Origin: Verrucomicrobiota bacterium | GTDB taxonomy: Bacteria; Verrucomicrobiota; Verrucomicrobiia; Opitutales; Opitutaceae | Assembly: GCA_028293545.1 (NCBI GenBank) | Contig: JAQGOP010000006.1 | Span: 56,488 to 120,487, forward strand | Direction of reading: 5' to 3' | DNA: 64,000 bases | Shown here: positions 18,753 to 27,291 of the stretch, piece after piece | Numbering within the stretch: position 1 is the first letter of the stretch | Layout of the letters: the number at the start of each line of letters is the position of its first letter | Made by a program: the position numbers and the translations under genes | The notes under the pieces: generated by a model | What the model saw: only the letters and a program-made list of their open reading frames with translations | What the model was told of the DNA's origin: nothing | Database searches by the model: none

Positions 18753-19301
18753 GGGAAATTGACGCTGCAACTGGGAGTGCCCGAGGAGGCCGGATGCGAC
18801 GCGACGCATTTCTACCAGCCCACCCACGTCTGTGTCGTTGCGACCGGGGAATTTTTCGTGACCGATGGCTACGGGAATTCGCGCGTGATGAAATTTTCGC
18901 GCGTAGGACGCCTGCTCAGCCAGTGGGGTAGCCGGGGCTGGGCTTCGGGTCAGTTTCATACGCCGCATGCGATCACGGTGGACACGAGCGGTCGTTTGTA
19001 TGTCACCGACCGGGAAAATGATCGCATCCAGGTTTTTGACCAAGCGGGCACGCTGGTTGGCTTGTGGGACGATCTGCATTCGGTCGACGGCATTTTTGCC
19101 GCGCGGGACGGATTGATCTATGGGAGCGCGGGCCTCGACGCCGCCGTGATCCAATTCGATGAGAATGGCCGCACGCTGCAGGTGTGGGCTGAGCCCGGGC
19201 AATTTCATTATCCCCATGGAATTTGCGTCGACGGAGAAGGTAATTTTTTCGTCGCGGAAATAGCCGGCGACCGGGTGGTGAAGCTTGTAATGCGGAAATG
19301 A
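18753..19301 (+). pseudogene. NHL-repeat beta-propeller protein, 5'-truncated
   Basis: About 180 residues of a peptidylglycine-lyase-like/NHL propeller: LTLQLGVPEEAG, FFVTDGYGNSRVMKFS, GQFHTPHAITVDTSGRLYVT, DRENDRIQVFD, FHYPHGICVDGEGNFFVAE. These correspond to three to four blades. Homology begins abruptly at about 18756, directly against the truncated lipA on the other strand. The open frame further upstream is antisense lipA. The export signal and first blades are therefore missing. The 3' end (stop at 19301) seems natural. Confidence 0.8.
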
Positions 19302-19665
19302 GCTGGCCCGACAAAAAACCGGATTTAATCAGCGGAGCGGCGTGACCGTGAGCTCGCGGCGGGCGCGGCCTTCGTGGCGCTGGCCTTTCGCGCTTCGAGC
19401 GTAAGCGCCACTTTCATGAGGTAGCGGCCCGGCCGGGTGAAGACGGCGCTGGTTCGCTCGAACGGCGCGGCCACGATGACGTCCCGGTTCACGCGCAAGC
19501 TGGACACACTGCGAGGGCTGCACGTGCTGCTAAAGAGATCGACGAGATGTTGGTGAAGGTTGGGAAGCCTGCGCCACCAACACGATTTCGATCCCAACTG
19601 GCACCCTAAAAAATTCCTGATCAAGATCGGATCTACGTTCTTCGCACGCTCGACGGGAACGCTGG
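19302..19665. other. 364-bp stretch without a supported gene
   Basis: A minus-strand frame (19325-19669) and plus-strand fragments were read. One plus frame gives AAKEIDEMLVKVGKPAPP, a TAA, then DRIYVLRTLDGNAGQVERS and a stop, which may be a decayed small gene. None resembles a family I know. Together with the adjacent truncated genes it suggests a degraded segment. Confidence 0.5.
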
Positions 19666-20670
19666 TCAAGTCGAGCGGTCGTAGATTTCCGGGGTGATCA
19701 CGGCTTCGGGTTTTTCGCCGCGCGCGTAGGCGCGGAGATTCCTCAAGGCGAAGGCCGTCGCGTCGACATAGCGATCGAGCGTCGGGCCGGCGATGTGCGG
19801 CGAGAGACTCACGTTGCGCAGCCCGCGAAATCCGCTGTCGACCGGAAGTGGTTCCTCGACGAACACATCGAGCCCCACGAAAATTTTTCCCTCGCGCGCC
19901 ACGCGCAGGAGCGCGGCTTCGTCGACGGTCGCGGCCCGGCCGACATTGACGAACACCCCTCCCGGCCGGATCAATCGCAGGTGGCGTTCGGCCACGATGC
20001 CGAGGGTGGCCGGGATCAGGGGCGCGAGCTCGATGATGACATCGTTGTCGGCGAACAAAACATCGAGCGAAGGCGCGCGTTTGACGCCGTGCTCGGCCGC
20101 GATGGCCTCGTCGACGTCGGGCGCAAACACCGAAACTTCGCAGCGAAACGGACGCACGAGTTCCAGGAACGCGCGCGCGACCGGGCCAAATCCATGGATG
20201 CCGACGCGGCGCTGAAACAGCGAACCGACTTTTTCCCAGTCATCGCGCCAGCCGCGCTCCTGATGAATGAGAAACGTCCAGCGCGTCGCTTGGCGCAGGC
20301 AGGAGAGCGTGTGGAACAGCGCGCATTCGGCGACGATCCGGCTGATCGAGCTGCCCCAATTCGTCAGGAGCAAGCCGCGCTCGAGCTGGGCGCGCGTCAC
20401 AAGCCGTTTCACCGAACCCGTCAGGTAACAGACGTAGCGGAGGCTGGACGGAAGGTCCGCCGGCAACGAAGGCGTCTGCCAGCACGCGAGGATGACCTCG
20501 GGGTTGGCGGCGGCGATCCCGGCCGCCAGGGCCGCGGGGGAAATTCCCGTGGGATCAAGCATGCGGAACCCGGGCGCGATCGCCCGGAGTTCATCGAGGA
20601 AATTTTCCGGCAGGAATTTCCGATGTTCGTCGGGTGTGACGATGACCAGGAGTGAGAGGTTTTCGCGCAA
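19666..20670 (-). CDS. D-isomer-specific 2-hydroxyacid dehydrogenase family protein
   Basis: A 334-residue NAD(P)H-dependent oxidoreductase of the D-2-hydroxyacid dehydrogenase family (glyoxylate/hydroxypyruvate reductase, phosphoglycerate dehydrogenase relatives). The nucleotide-binding loop is VGIHGFGPVARAFLEL (about 163-178). The catalytic triad is visible as FVNVGRAATVDEAAL (Arg), DVFVEEPLP (Glu) and LSPHIAGPT (His). The start ATG 20670 fits the family length. Glycerate kinase lies two genes upstream, so hydroxypyruvate reduction to glycerate is a plausible role, but the NamZ gene sits between them. Similar proteins adjoin sugar-acid pathways. Confidence 0.85.
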   Translation of the reverse strand: MRENLSLLVIVTPDEHRKFLPENFLDELRAIAPGFRMLDPTGISPAALAAGIAAANPEVILACWQTPSLPADLPSSLRYVCYLTGSVKRLVTRAQLERGLLLTNWGSSISRIVAECALFHTLSCLRQATRWTFLIHQERGWRDDWEKVGSLFQRRVGIHGFGPVARAFLELVRPFRCEVSVFAPDVDEAIAAEHGVKRAPSLDVLFADNDVIIELAPLIPATLGIVAERHLRLIRPGGVFVNVGRAATVDEAALLRVAREGKIFVGLDVFVEEPLPVDSGFRGLRNVSLSPHIAGPTLDRYVDATAFALRNLRAYARGEKPEAVITPEIYDRST

Positions 20671-20789
20671 CGCGTGAACCTAATACGGCAGGACTGGAAC
20701 GCATCGAGCGGAATTTTTGGGCGAAGGGTCGATGGGACCGCCGCCGCGGCCACGACCTGTCCGGCTGTGCGGCAACGTCGCGACCGGGC

Positions 20790-22223
20790 CTATCGGTAAA
20801 GCCAGTACCGCTTGCTCTGTTCCTGGTAGATGTGGGCCTGTTCGCGCCAAGTGCGCAGCCAGGCTTCGATGTCGATCGCGGCGCCCTTGCTCGCGAGGTC
20901 GTTGAAGAAAGCCTCGGAGCCGACGTGCACGAGGAACGTGCGGCGCTCGGGTTTTCCCATGGCGGCGGCAAAGGGATTTTTCTTCTCCAGTTTGCACGCG
21001 AGCTTCATGAGGTAAAAACTCAGCTCGGCCGGCTGCCAGTCGTCGTAATCGATGATCTCGGTGTAGAGTCCGACCGCGGGGTTGCCCTTGCGGTCCGGGG
21101 CGCTGACGCGGCGAAATTTGATGCCGGGGAGGTCGAGCGCGCGGAGCTCCTTTTCCACGATGTCGATCTTGGCGGTCTGGTGGGAAATGCCGCGGAAGGG
21201 ATATTGCTTGCCGACGCCGTGGGTGAACCCGCCGAGGATGCAACCGAGGCCCGTCATGGCGTAGCCCTGGCACGCGGCGAAATCCTGGACGTACGTGGAA
21301 GTGGGCACGAACGTCAGGCCGGTTTCGGGCCAGCGCATCGAGCGCCGCCAGCCGCGCATCGGCACCACGGTGAGCTTGCCGCGGTCGCGCACGGCATCGG
21401 ACACCCCAAGGACCCCCGGCGCCTGTTTCGCCATCTGTGCGAGTTCGCCGATCGTGAGGCCGTGGACGTAGGGGACGCGAAAACGCCCGACATCGCTCAT
21501 GAGCCCGGCGTCGAGAGGGGGGCCGCTGACCTTCAAGCCGCCGAGGGGATTGGGGCGGTCGAGCACGATGACTTCCTTGCCGTTCTCGAAACACGCGCGC
21601 ATCGCGGTCTTCATCGCGCCGCTGAACGTGTAGCTGCGCACGCCGATGTCCTGGAGATCGATGACGAGCGCATCGATGCCCTTGAGCTGGGCGCGGGTCG
21701 GCACGAAATTCTGCGTGCGGCCGCTGTAGAGCGAATAAACCGGCAGGCTGGTGCGCGAGTCGATGCGATCGGGGAAATATTTTTCCGCCGGCTGCTCGTT
21801 GTAGATGCCGTGCTCGACGGCGTAGAGCGCGACGAGCTTGACGCCCGGCGCCCGGCGGAGGACGTCGATGGTGCTTTCCCCGCGGCGATTCACCCCGGCG
21901 GGATGCGTGAGCAGGCCCAGGCGTTTTCCTTTCACGGCGGCGAAGCCCTGCGACTCGAGCACGTCGATGCCGAGCATGACGGGAAAAACGGGGGTCGATG
22001 CCGCAACGGCCTGCGTGACCGCGGGGATTTTTTCCGCCGCCGCACCCGGTGGCGTCGGAGTCGAAGTGGCGGGTGCCGTCGGCGGCGCGGTGACGGGCGC
22101 GGTGGGCGCGGATGTCGCCGGCCGGCTCGGCGGCCGGCTGGCGCTGCATCCGAGCAAACCGACCAGCAGCACGAGCGAGGTGCAGAGGTGTTTCACGGGA
22201 GGCAGGCGGAACGAGCCGGGCAT
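20790..22223 (-). CDS. Exo-beta-N-acetylmuramidase NamZ-type lipoprotein (DUF1343)
   Basis: About 477 residues. A lipoprotein signal (LVLLVGLLGCSAS, cleavage before Cys) anchors it to the envelope, followed by a 40-residue Pro/Thr/Ala-rich linker. The DUF1343 domain then has GIDVLESQGF, RLGLLTHPAGVN, LVALYAVEHGI, DIGVRSYTFSGAM, VLDRPNPLGG, GLMSDVGRFRVPYVHG and the long C-terminal half. This family (NamZ, GH171) removes terminal MurNAc from peptidoglycan fragments. The glutamate in AVEHGI fits the proposed catalytic position. The start is ATG 22223, or GTG 22196 directly before KHLCTS. It is a likely cell-wall recycling enzyme, placed between the hydroxyacid dehydrogenase and glycerate kinase. 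Confidence 0.85.
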   Translation of the reverse strand: MPGSFRLPPVKHLCTSLVLLVGLLGCSASRPPSRPATSAPTAPVTAPPTAPATSTPTPPGAAAEKIPAVTQAVAASTPVFPVMLGIDVLESQGFAAVKGKRLGLLTHPAGVNRRGESTIDVLRRAPGVKLVALYAVEHGIYNEQPAEKYFPDRIDSRTSLPVYSLYSGRTQNFVPTRAQLKGIDALVIDLQDIGVRSYTFSGAMKTAMRACFENGKEVIVLDRPNPLGGLKVSGPPLDAGLMSDVGRFRVPYVHGLTIGELAQMAKQAPGVLGVSDAVRDRGKLTVVPMRGWRRSMRWPETGLTFVPTSTYVQDFAACQGYAMTGLGCILGGFTHGVGKQYPFRGISHQTAKIDIVEKELRALDLPGIKFRRVSAPDRKGNPAVGLYTEIIDYDDWQPAELSFYLMKLACKLEKKNPFAAAMGKPERRTFLVHVGSEAFFNDLASKGAAIDIEAWLRTWREQAHIYQEQSKRYWLYR

Positions 22224-22281
22224 GTGGGCGAAAAACTTGGTGCGGAAACCCGCTCCGTCGAGGAAGTTTCCCGGCGTTTTT

Positions 22282-23442
22282 TCACCAGGCGCGTTCCACG
22301 GCCGTGGCCAGATTGGCCGCGGCGTGGCGAAGGGCTTCACCCAAGGGCTGGCCGGGCGGGGTGATCGCGTGGAGGTGCAGGCCGGGGCGATCGTCGATAG
22401 CGGTGACCTGGCCGGCGAAGACGTGCACCTGCCGGCCGAGGGCCAGTCCGCGCGAGGCGACGGCGCCGGGACCCTTGCCGCTGAGCGAGCTGGCATCGAA
22501 GCGGCCTTCGCCGGTCACGACGATATCGGCGCCGGCGATCCGCGGTTCCAAGTCGAGCCAGGCGGAAACGAGTTCGAAGCCCGGGAGCAGTTGGGCGCGC
22601 GCGGCACTCATCAGGCCAAACGCGATCCCGCCCGCCGCGCCGGCGCCGGTCTGGTCCATGAGCGTGTCGGGCTGGCGGCTATGTTCGGAGAGCAGGAGGC
22701 CGAGCCGCGCGCTCGCGTGGTCGAGCTTGGCGACGTCGGAGGCGGCGAGGCCTTTTTGCGGGCCGTAGATCGCGGCCGCGCCGCGCGGGCCGAGCAGCGG
22801 GTTGGAAACGTCGCATGCGATCCGGATCGGCGGCAGTTCGCGGCGAAGCTTGCCGGAGATTTTCTCGATGCGGTCCCAATGCGCCGGGATCGGCGGGGAG
22901 ATGCGCTCGCCGGTCGACGAATGAAATTCCAGGCCGAGCGCGGCCAATGCGCCCAAGCCGAGGTCACTGGTCGCGCTGCCTCCCACGCCGAGGAGAATCG
23001 CGGCGGCGCCGGCGTCGGTCGCGGCGGCGATCAATTGGCCGGTGCCAACGGTGGAGGTGTGCCAGGGGTCGCGCTGGTCAGAAGGCAGGAGCGCGAGTCC
23101 GCTGGCCGCGGCCATTTCAATGACCGCGACCTGGTCGTCGGGCTGGAGCGGCGCGGGCAGCCGGAGCAGGGCCTGGGCGGTGGCGGGGATTTTTTTCCAC
23201 GACACCAGGCCGAAAGCGGCGTCGACCGGCGTGCCGCGTGGCCCGGTGGCGGAAATCGAGGACAGTGTGCCTTCCGCGGACCTGGTCAGGATTTCAGCGA
23301 AGCCTTCACCACCGTCCGCGAGCGGGCAGGAATCGAGCTGCCAATCCGGGCGCGCGCGCCGCAGGCCATCGGCGGCCGCGGCACAGGCGAGCGGCGCGGT
23401 GAGGGAGTCCTTGAACTTGTCGAAGGCGAGGAGGACGCGCAT
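22282..23442 (-). CDS. glxK: Glycerate kinase
   Basis: A 386-residue glycerate 2-kinase of the GarK/GlxK family, forming 2-phosphoglycerate from glycerate with ATP. Conserved stretches are MRVLLAFDKFKDSLTA at the N-terminus, CPLADGGEGF, EMAAASGLALL, TVGTGQLI, LGVGGSATSDLG, CDVSNPLLGPRGAA, QTGAGAAGGI and DIVVTGEGRFDASSLSGKGP. The frame extends upstream to 23550, but the family starts at ATG 23442. The gap to the next gene upstream holds a family A repeat pair. Together with the nearby hydroxyacid dehydrogenase it could form a hydroxypyruvate-to-glycolysis route. The gene symbol is by family; GarK is equivalent. Confidence 0.92.
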   Translation of the reverse strand: MRVLLAFDKFKDSLTAPLACAAAADGLRRARPDWQLDSCPLADGGEGFAEILTRSAEGTLSSISATGPRGTPVDAAFGLVSWKKIPATAQALLRLPAPLQPDDQVAVIEMAAASGLALLPSDQRDPWHTSTVGTGQLIAAATDAGAAAILLGVGGSATSDLGLGALAALGLEFHSSTGERISPPIPAHWDRIEKISGKLRRELPPIRIACDVSNPLLGPRGAAAIYGPQKGLAASDVAKLDHASARLGLLLSEHSRQPDTLMDQTGAGAAGGIAFGLMSAARAQLLPGFELVSAWLDLEPRIAGADIVVTGEGRFDASSLSGKGPGAVASRGLALGRQVHVFAGQVTAIDDRPGLHLHAITPPGQPLGEALRHAAANLATAVERAW

Positions 23443-23499
23443 GGCCGTTTCACGAGACGTTCTCGCTGTGGCGATGGCGAGGGTCTTTTTGGGGATGGA

Positions 23500-23602
23500 G
23501 TAGCGCAGGCGGCCCGCCTGCTTCGTATCGGGGGTTGGAATTGGAACCAAATTCCGGAATTCGGAATTCGATCTCCCGAAGCAGGCGGGCCGCCTGCGCT
23601 AC
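23500..23602. repeat. Family A repeat doublet, copies 3 and 4 in inverted orientation
   Basis: Copy 3 (23500-23525, plus) and copy 4 (23577-23602, minus) face each other across about 50 bp, forming a potential large hairpin of 26-bp arms. The spacer contains GGAATTCGGAATTC, itself palindromic. Copy 4 provides the TAG stop of the DUF1653 gene. The arrangement is like the paired REPs (BIMEs) of enterobacteria. Confidence 0.9.
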
Positions 23603-23853
23603 GCTCCGATATACGCGAAGCGCGGGGCACGCTGGCCATTGACCTCGATGGCTTCGACAAACATTGCGGCGGGACGGATCCAGATGCCGCGCTCGCCGTA
23701 GAGCGCTTGGTAGACTACCAGGATTTCACGCGTCTCCGAATGGCGTGCGAGATAGAGGACGCGGTAGTCGTTGCCCTTGTAATGACGATAGAGTCCGGGA
23801 CGCGGTTCGGTGGGGAGGGGAGCGAGCGGAATTTTCTCGGGATCAGGTGGCAT
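23599..23853 (-). CDS. DUF1653 domain protein
   Basis: An 84-residue cytoplasmic protein: an 18-residue Pro-rich lead, then the DUF1653 core PGLYRHYKGNDYRVLYLARH, LVVYQALYGERGIWIRP and MFVEAIEVNGQRAPRF. The function of the family is unknown; the fold is small and SH3-like. The ATG at 23853 was chosen because it precedes the family region; it overlaps the GH32 stop by 11 bp, so it is translationally coupled to that gene. The stop TAG is the one in the family A repeat copy 4, after Gly-Ala. Confidence 0.85.
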   Translation of the reverse strand: MPPDPEKIPLAPLPTEPRPGLYRHYKGNDYRVLYLARHSETREILVVYQALYGERGIWIRPAAMFVEAIEVNGQRAPRFAYIGA

Positions 23854-25204
23854 GGGGGATGAGAGCGGACTGGAGCGTCCAGAGTTTGCCGGACAGCAAG
23901 CGGGCCTCGCCGTCGCAGGAAAATTTCGCGGTCGTGCTGGAGGGATGGTCAACGACGACGGTGAACACGGCGCGACCGCCGACGAAAATTTCGAGCAAAG
24001 ACTGGTCGAGGAGCCAGTGGATTGTCGTGGCCGTGGCGCCGGAGAGATCCACGGGCGGGCGGTCATTGAAGATCACGCCAGCGGTGCTGAGCGAAATTTT
24101 CACGCCGGCGATTTCGCAGCGCACCGCGGCCGACGGGGACCAGGCCAAGCGCAGCTCGAGCTCGTGCGAATGGCCGGACGGCAACGAAACCTCGTGTGGT
24201 TGGATTTCGAGTTTCCGAGGGGCCAGGACTTGCTCGTCGCTTCGCAGCGCGGCGAGTTCGGCGACGGGTTGGGCGCAGAGCGTGCCGGCGTCGTCGAGCC
24301 AGATTCGCCGGGGCACGCCCAGGCAGCCGTTCCAGCCGCGGCCTTGGGGAAAACGCTGCACCCAACCGACGAGCGTCACGCGTCCGCTGGGATCGATAAA
24401 GGTCTGGGTCGCATAGTAGGCGTCATTTTCATCGACGAGTCCTTCGCGCTCGGTGCGGAAAGTGAAGGTGGTGAGATCGAGCAGGCCGCTGCGCCATTCC
24501 ACGCGTCGACAGGGCGAGACCAGCAGGAGCCATTTCGTGCCGAGTTGGAACAGGTTCGGGCATTCGAAGAAATGGGTGTGGCTACGCGGAGCGCGGAACA
24601 GGATGCCGCGGTAGTTCCAGCGCCGCAGGTCTCGGCCCGGGTTTTCATAGATCGCCACGACGGCTTCGTCGCCGAGGGTTGCGCCGAGAATGAGAAAGGT
24701 TCTCCCCTCGGCGGAGAAGACATAGGGATCGCGCCAGTCGCGGTCGAAGGCAGGCCCGTCGTGGGTCGCGAGATCCAGGACGGGAGTGGAGACTTCCTGC
24801 GACCAGGCGCGGAGTTCGGGATCCAACGGCGTGGCGATGCACTGGGTGACGCGCTGTGTCGGCCCAGGTGGGACGCTGGTGTAGAGGATGCGCGGCGCGC
24901 CCTCGGCGTTGAGGGCGGTGCAGCCGGAGAAACAGTATTTTTCGCCGCGGTCCGCCTGGGGCCGGAGGGCGAGCGGGAGATGTTCCCAGTGGACCAGGTC
25001 ACGGCTTCGCGCGTGGCCCCAGTGCATGTTTTCCCACGCTTCGCTGTCGGGGTTGTGCTGGTAGAAAAGATGAAACCAGCCTTCATGCCACAGCGGGCCG
25101 TTGGGGTCGTTCATCCAACATGCCGGGGGCGCAAAATGCCACCGGGGATGCGCGGGATCGGCGAGCTGCGGGTAGTTGGGCCACGCCGGCGCAGGAGGGA
25201 ACAC
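23843..25204 (-). CDS. Glycoside hydrolase family 32 (sucrose/fructan hydrolase)
   Basis: A 453-residue GH32 enzyme without a signal peptide, so probably cytoplasmic or non-classically exported. The five-bladed propeller carries the nucleophile motif ACWMNDPNGPLWHEG (Asp about residue 32), the transition-state stabiliser DWRDPYVFSAEG and the acid/base motif HFFECPNLF (Glu). FSGCTALN and WVQRFPQGRGWNG are further conserved stretches. A C-terminal beta-sandwich (about 330-453) has LEIFVGGRAVFT. It should hydrolyse sucrose, sucrose-6-phosphate or fructans. No fructokinase or transporter gene is adjacent. The DUF1653 gene overlaps its 3' end. Confidence 0.93.
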   Translation of the reverse strand: MFPPAPAWPNYPQLADPAHPRWHFAPPACWMNDPNGPLWHEGWFHLFYQHNPDSEAWENMHWGHARSRDLVHWEHLPLALRPQADRGEKYCFSGCTALNAEGAPRILYTSVPPGPTQRVTQCIATPLDPELRAWSQEVSTPVLDLATHDGPAFDRDWRDPYVFSAEGRTFLILGATLGDEAVVAIYENPGRDLRRWNYRGILFRAPRSHTHFFECPNLFQLGTKWLLLVSPCRRVEWRSGLLDLTTFTFRTEREGLVDENDAYYATQTFIDPSGRVTLVGWVQRFPQGRGWNGCLGVPRRIWLDDAGTLCAQPVAELAALRSDEQVLAPRKLEIQPHEVSLPSGHSHELELRLAWSPSAAVRCEIAGVKISLSTAGVIFNDRPPVDLSGATATTIHWLLDQSLLEIFVGGRAVFTVVVDHPSSTTAKFSCDGEARLLSGKLWTLQSALIPHAT

Positions 25205-25251
25205 GAGGTGAGCGCAATCGGGTTCCCGTCGCGACGGAAGTACATTCGGAA

Positions 25252-25343
25252 GGTGGAGCGCGTTGTCCCTAACGCGCTGTGGCTCCGGCGGCGTTTAAAA
25301 GTGGGCTGACTCGCTCAGCGCGTTAGGGACAACGCGCTCCACC
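25252..25343. repeat. Family C long inverted repeat, copy 3
   Basis: Arms 25252-25278 and 25317-25343 are perfect reverse complements over 27 bp (contain GGAGCGCGTTGTCCCTAACG), spacer 38 bp. The right arm abuts the TGA stop (25344-25346) of the isomerase-like gene, so its mRNA would end in this hairpin. Confidence 0.92.
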
Positions 25344-26966
25344 TCAGAACTTGGAGCCGTCGGCCTTGGTGCCGCAGAGGGAAACCTGCAGGCCCAGTTC
25401 GGCGGCCAGGGCGGCTTTCGTGTACATCGCGAGGTCGGCGTCGGCGGCGGAATTCGCGTAGGCGACCTGGATGTGGTTCGCCTTGTGACGGGCCATCATC
25501 TGGTCGCGGCTCACGCCATACGTGACCGCGTGCATGATCGGCCATTGCACGGTCGTTTCCTTCCAGCGGCGTTCGGTTTCGGCGCGGGGGAGCGCGATGA
25601 CTTTCGCGCGGCCGAGGTCCATCTTGAGTTTGCCGCCTTCGACAAACACGCGGCTCCAGACGATTTCGCCGGGCTTGGCGATGCCGCGGACGGTGCCGCC
25701 GCCGAGGCGGAAATACATGTAGGGCTGGCGCAGCGAATCGGTGCCGCGATAACCATCGACGTGGTGCGCGGGCGGGGCGCTGCCGGAAATCAGGAACACC
25801 CAGACGTATTCCTTCGTGGTGCCGCTGAGGTCGTAGGCGCCCCAGCGCAAGTCGTGGAGCGTATTCTCGACGGGCTGGCCCAGGGCGGAGTGCACGCGGT
25901 TCGTGAAAAGGCCATCGAGGCCGGCGCATTCGTCGACTTCGTTGAAGTGCGTGAGGGGCTGGCCGTCGCGGATGATTTCACCCTTGGAGTTGGCGACGGG
26001 GGGACGATCGGAATTGTTGAGGATGCCTTCGACAAGGTCGGAGGCGGGGAGGAGATCCTTGAGGCCTTGCTGGTACTGGATGCCGATGGTCTCGCAGCCG
26101 AACTCGTCGGCGATGCGGAGGGCGGCGACGTAGGTTTTGCACTGCCAGAGGACCTGGGCCTCGGTGAGATCGGTTTCATCATTGGTCCCGAGGTGAAACT
26201 TCATGCCCTTCGCGCGGAGCCAGTTGTAGACGCCGCGGGCCTCGGCCTCGCTGACCTGGGTGGCGCCGTAATACAGCGCGGATTGGGAGAGCCGTTCCTT
26301 GTACACGCCAGTGGAGAAGAGGAGCTCGTCGGGGATGATGGCGTTGAACATGCCCATGCAGCCTTCGTCGAAGATGCCCATGATCGATTTCCGGCGGCGG
26401 AGATCGTCGGCGATTTTTTTCGCGAGCGCGCGGGCCTTCGGCGGGACCTTGGATTTCGCGAGCGCGCGGACGTGCGGGATGGCGTGCTTGATCGCGCCGG
26501 CCTTGAGCCAGGTTGCGAGGTGCGTCAGGAAAAATTCGTCGGTGAAATCGGCGCTCCAGAGCGTGGAATATTTGACGCCGGCCTTGGTGAGCGAGCCGTT
26601 GAGGTTGAGCATGCCGACGAGGCCGGGGGCCGAGCCGGACCAGTTGGCGACGGTGAGGATGGGAGCCTCATGAGAAATCAGGCCGTGCAGCACGTGGTGG
26701 GAGTACTGCCACACCGCTTCGGCGACGATGATCGGGGTCGTGGGGTCGATGGTGGCGAAGACCGCCATGCCTTCCTTTTGGGAGCTGATGAACCCGTGCT
26801 TCGCGTCCGGCTTGTACGGATGGGCGCGCACGAGCTTGTAGCCGAGCTTCGTCACCGCGGCGGTGAGCTGTTTTTCCATGGCCTGCTGGAAGGCCCAGGT
26901 TTGTTCGTTGGCGGACTGGCGGAGGTCGCCGTTGGCGACGAGCAGGATGGTTTTGGATTTGGCCAT
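25344..26966 (-). CDS. L-fucose/L-arabinose isomerase-like protein
   Basis: A 540-residue protein beginning [20 protein letters not shown]; the longer frame to 27101 reads into an inverted repeat and is not coding. It resembles the fucose-isomerase-like proteins widely annotated in Verrucomicrobiota and Planctomycetota: an N-terminal Rossmann-like part ([28 protein letters not shown]), a central [19 protein letters not shown] segment like the fucose/arabinose isomerase N2 domain, then [20 protein letters not shown] and [15 protein letters not shown], which could hold metal ligands. The substrate is not proven. It is divergent from an AraC regulator, the usual control of such sugar genes. Confidence 0.75.
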   Translation of the reverse strand: MAKSKTILLVANGDLRQSANEQTWAFQQAMEKQLTAAVTKLGYKLVRAHPYKPDAKHGFISSQKEGMAVFATIDPTTPIIVAEAVWQYSHHVLHGLISHEAPILTVANWSGSAPGLVGMLNLNGSLTKAGVKYSTLWSADFTDEFFLTHLATWLKAGAIKHAIPHVRALAKSKVPPKARALAKKIADDLRRRKSIMGIFDEGCMGMFNAIIPDELLFSTGVYKERLSQSALYYGATQVSEAEARGVYNWLRAKGMKFHLGTNDETDLTEAQVLWQCKTYVAALRIADEFGCETIGIQYQQGLKDLLPASDLVEGILNNSDRPPVANSKGEIIRDGQPLTHFNEVDECAGLDGLFTNRVHSALGQPVENTLHDLRWGAYDLSGTTKEYVWVFLISGSAPPAHHVDGYRGTDSLRQPYMYFRLGGGTVRGIAKPGEIVWSRVFVEGGKLKMDLGRAKVIALPRAETERRWKETTVQWPIMHAVTYGVSRDQMMARHKANHIQVAYANSAADADLAMYTKAALAAELGLQVSLCGTKADGSKF

Positions 26967-27291
26967 GGGGAGGAGAGGTTTGGGAAGATTTGAACCGTGA
27001 ATGGATGCGAATTCGAACTGCCATACTCGGAGGGAGGCACCACGAAATACACGAAACACACGAAAGGAATATCCCGGAACCACTCGCGGTCGTCGCCTCA
27101 ACCGAAAACCTTCAGTGGTATTTTTTCGTGTGTTTCGTGTATTTCGTGGTGCCTCCCTCCGAAGCTGAATTCGTGGTGAAGAAAGCGGCGTTGGTTTGGG
27201 TGTGAGCGGTGTTGCTAGTTAAAATCGACCGAGGGGAGGTTAAGAATGGACTCGAAATGCCCATGAAGGAATGGATAGAACCGGCATTCCC
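26967..27291. other. 325-bp divergent regulatory region with a large palindrome
   Basis: This lies between the divergently transcribed isomerase-like and AraC genes, so operators and promoters for both should be here. Its centre is taken by the 38-bp-arm inverted repeat listed separately. No clear AraC half-sites could be picked out by eye. Confidence 0.6.
27028..27161. repeat. Perfect 38-bp inverted repeat of CACGAAATACACGAAA type
   Basis: Arms 27028-27065 and 27124-27161 are exact reverse complements over 38 bp, containing GGAGGGAGGCACCACGAAAT and ACACGAAACACACGAAA. The spacer is 58 bp. Exact identity of long arms implies recent origin, gene conversion or selection. Related ACGAAT-rich palindromes occur at 40296 and 17707. 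Confidence 0.92.

Noticed and set aside
18027..19217. Full-length 396-aa reading of the lipA frame as one protein
   Set aside because: Residues 1-158 are antisense of the NHL gene and contain no LipA N-terminal cysteine motif. Only the last 238 residues are LipA.
19325..19669. Minus-strand ORF of 114 residues between the NHL fragment and the dehydrogenase
   Set aside because: It starts over the end of the dehydrogenase region, has irregular composition and no recognisable family; plus-strand fragments are equally plausible, so no CDS was called.
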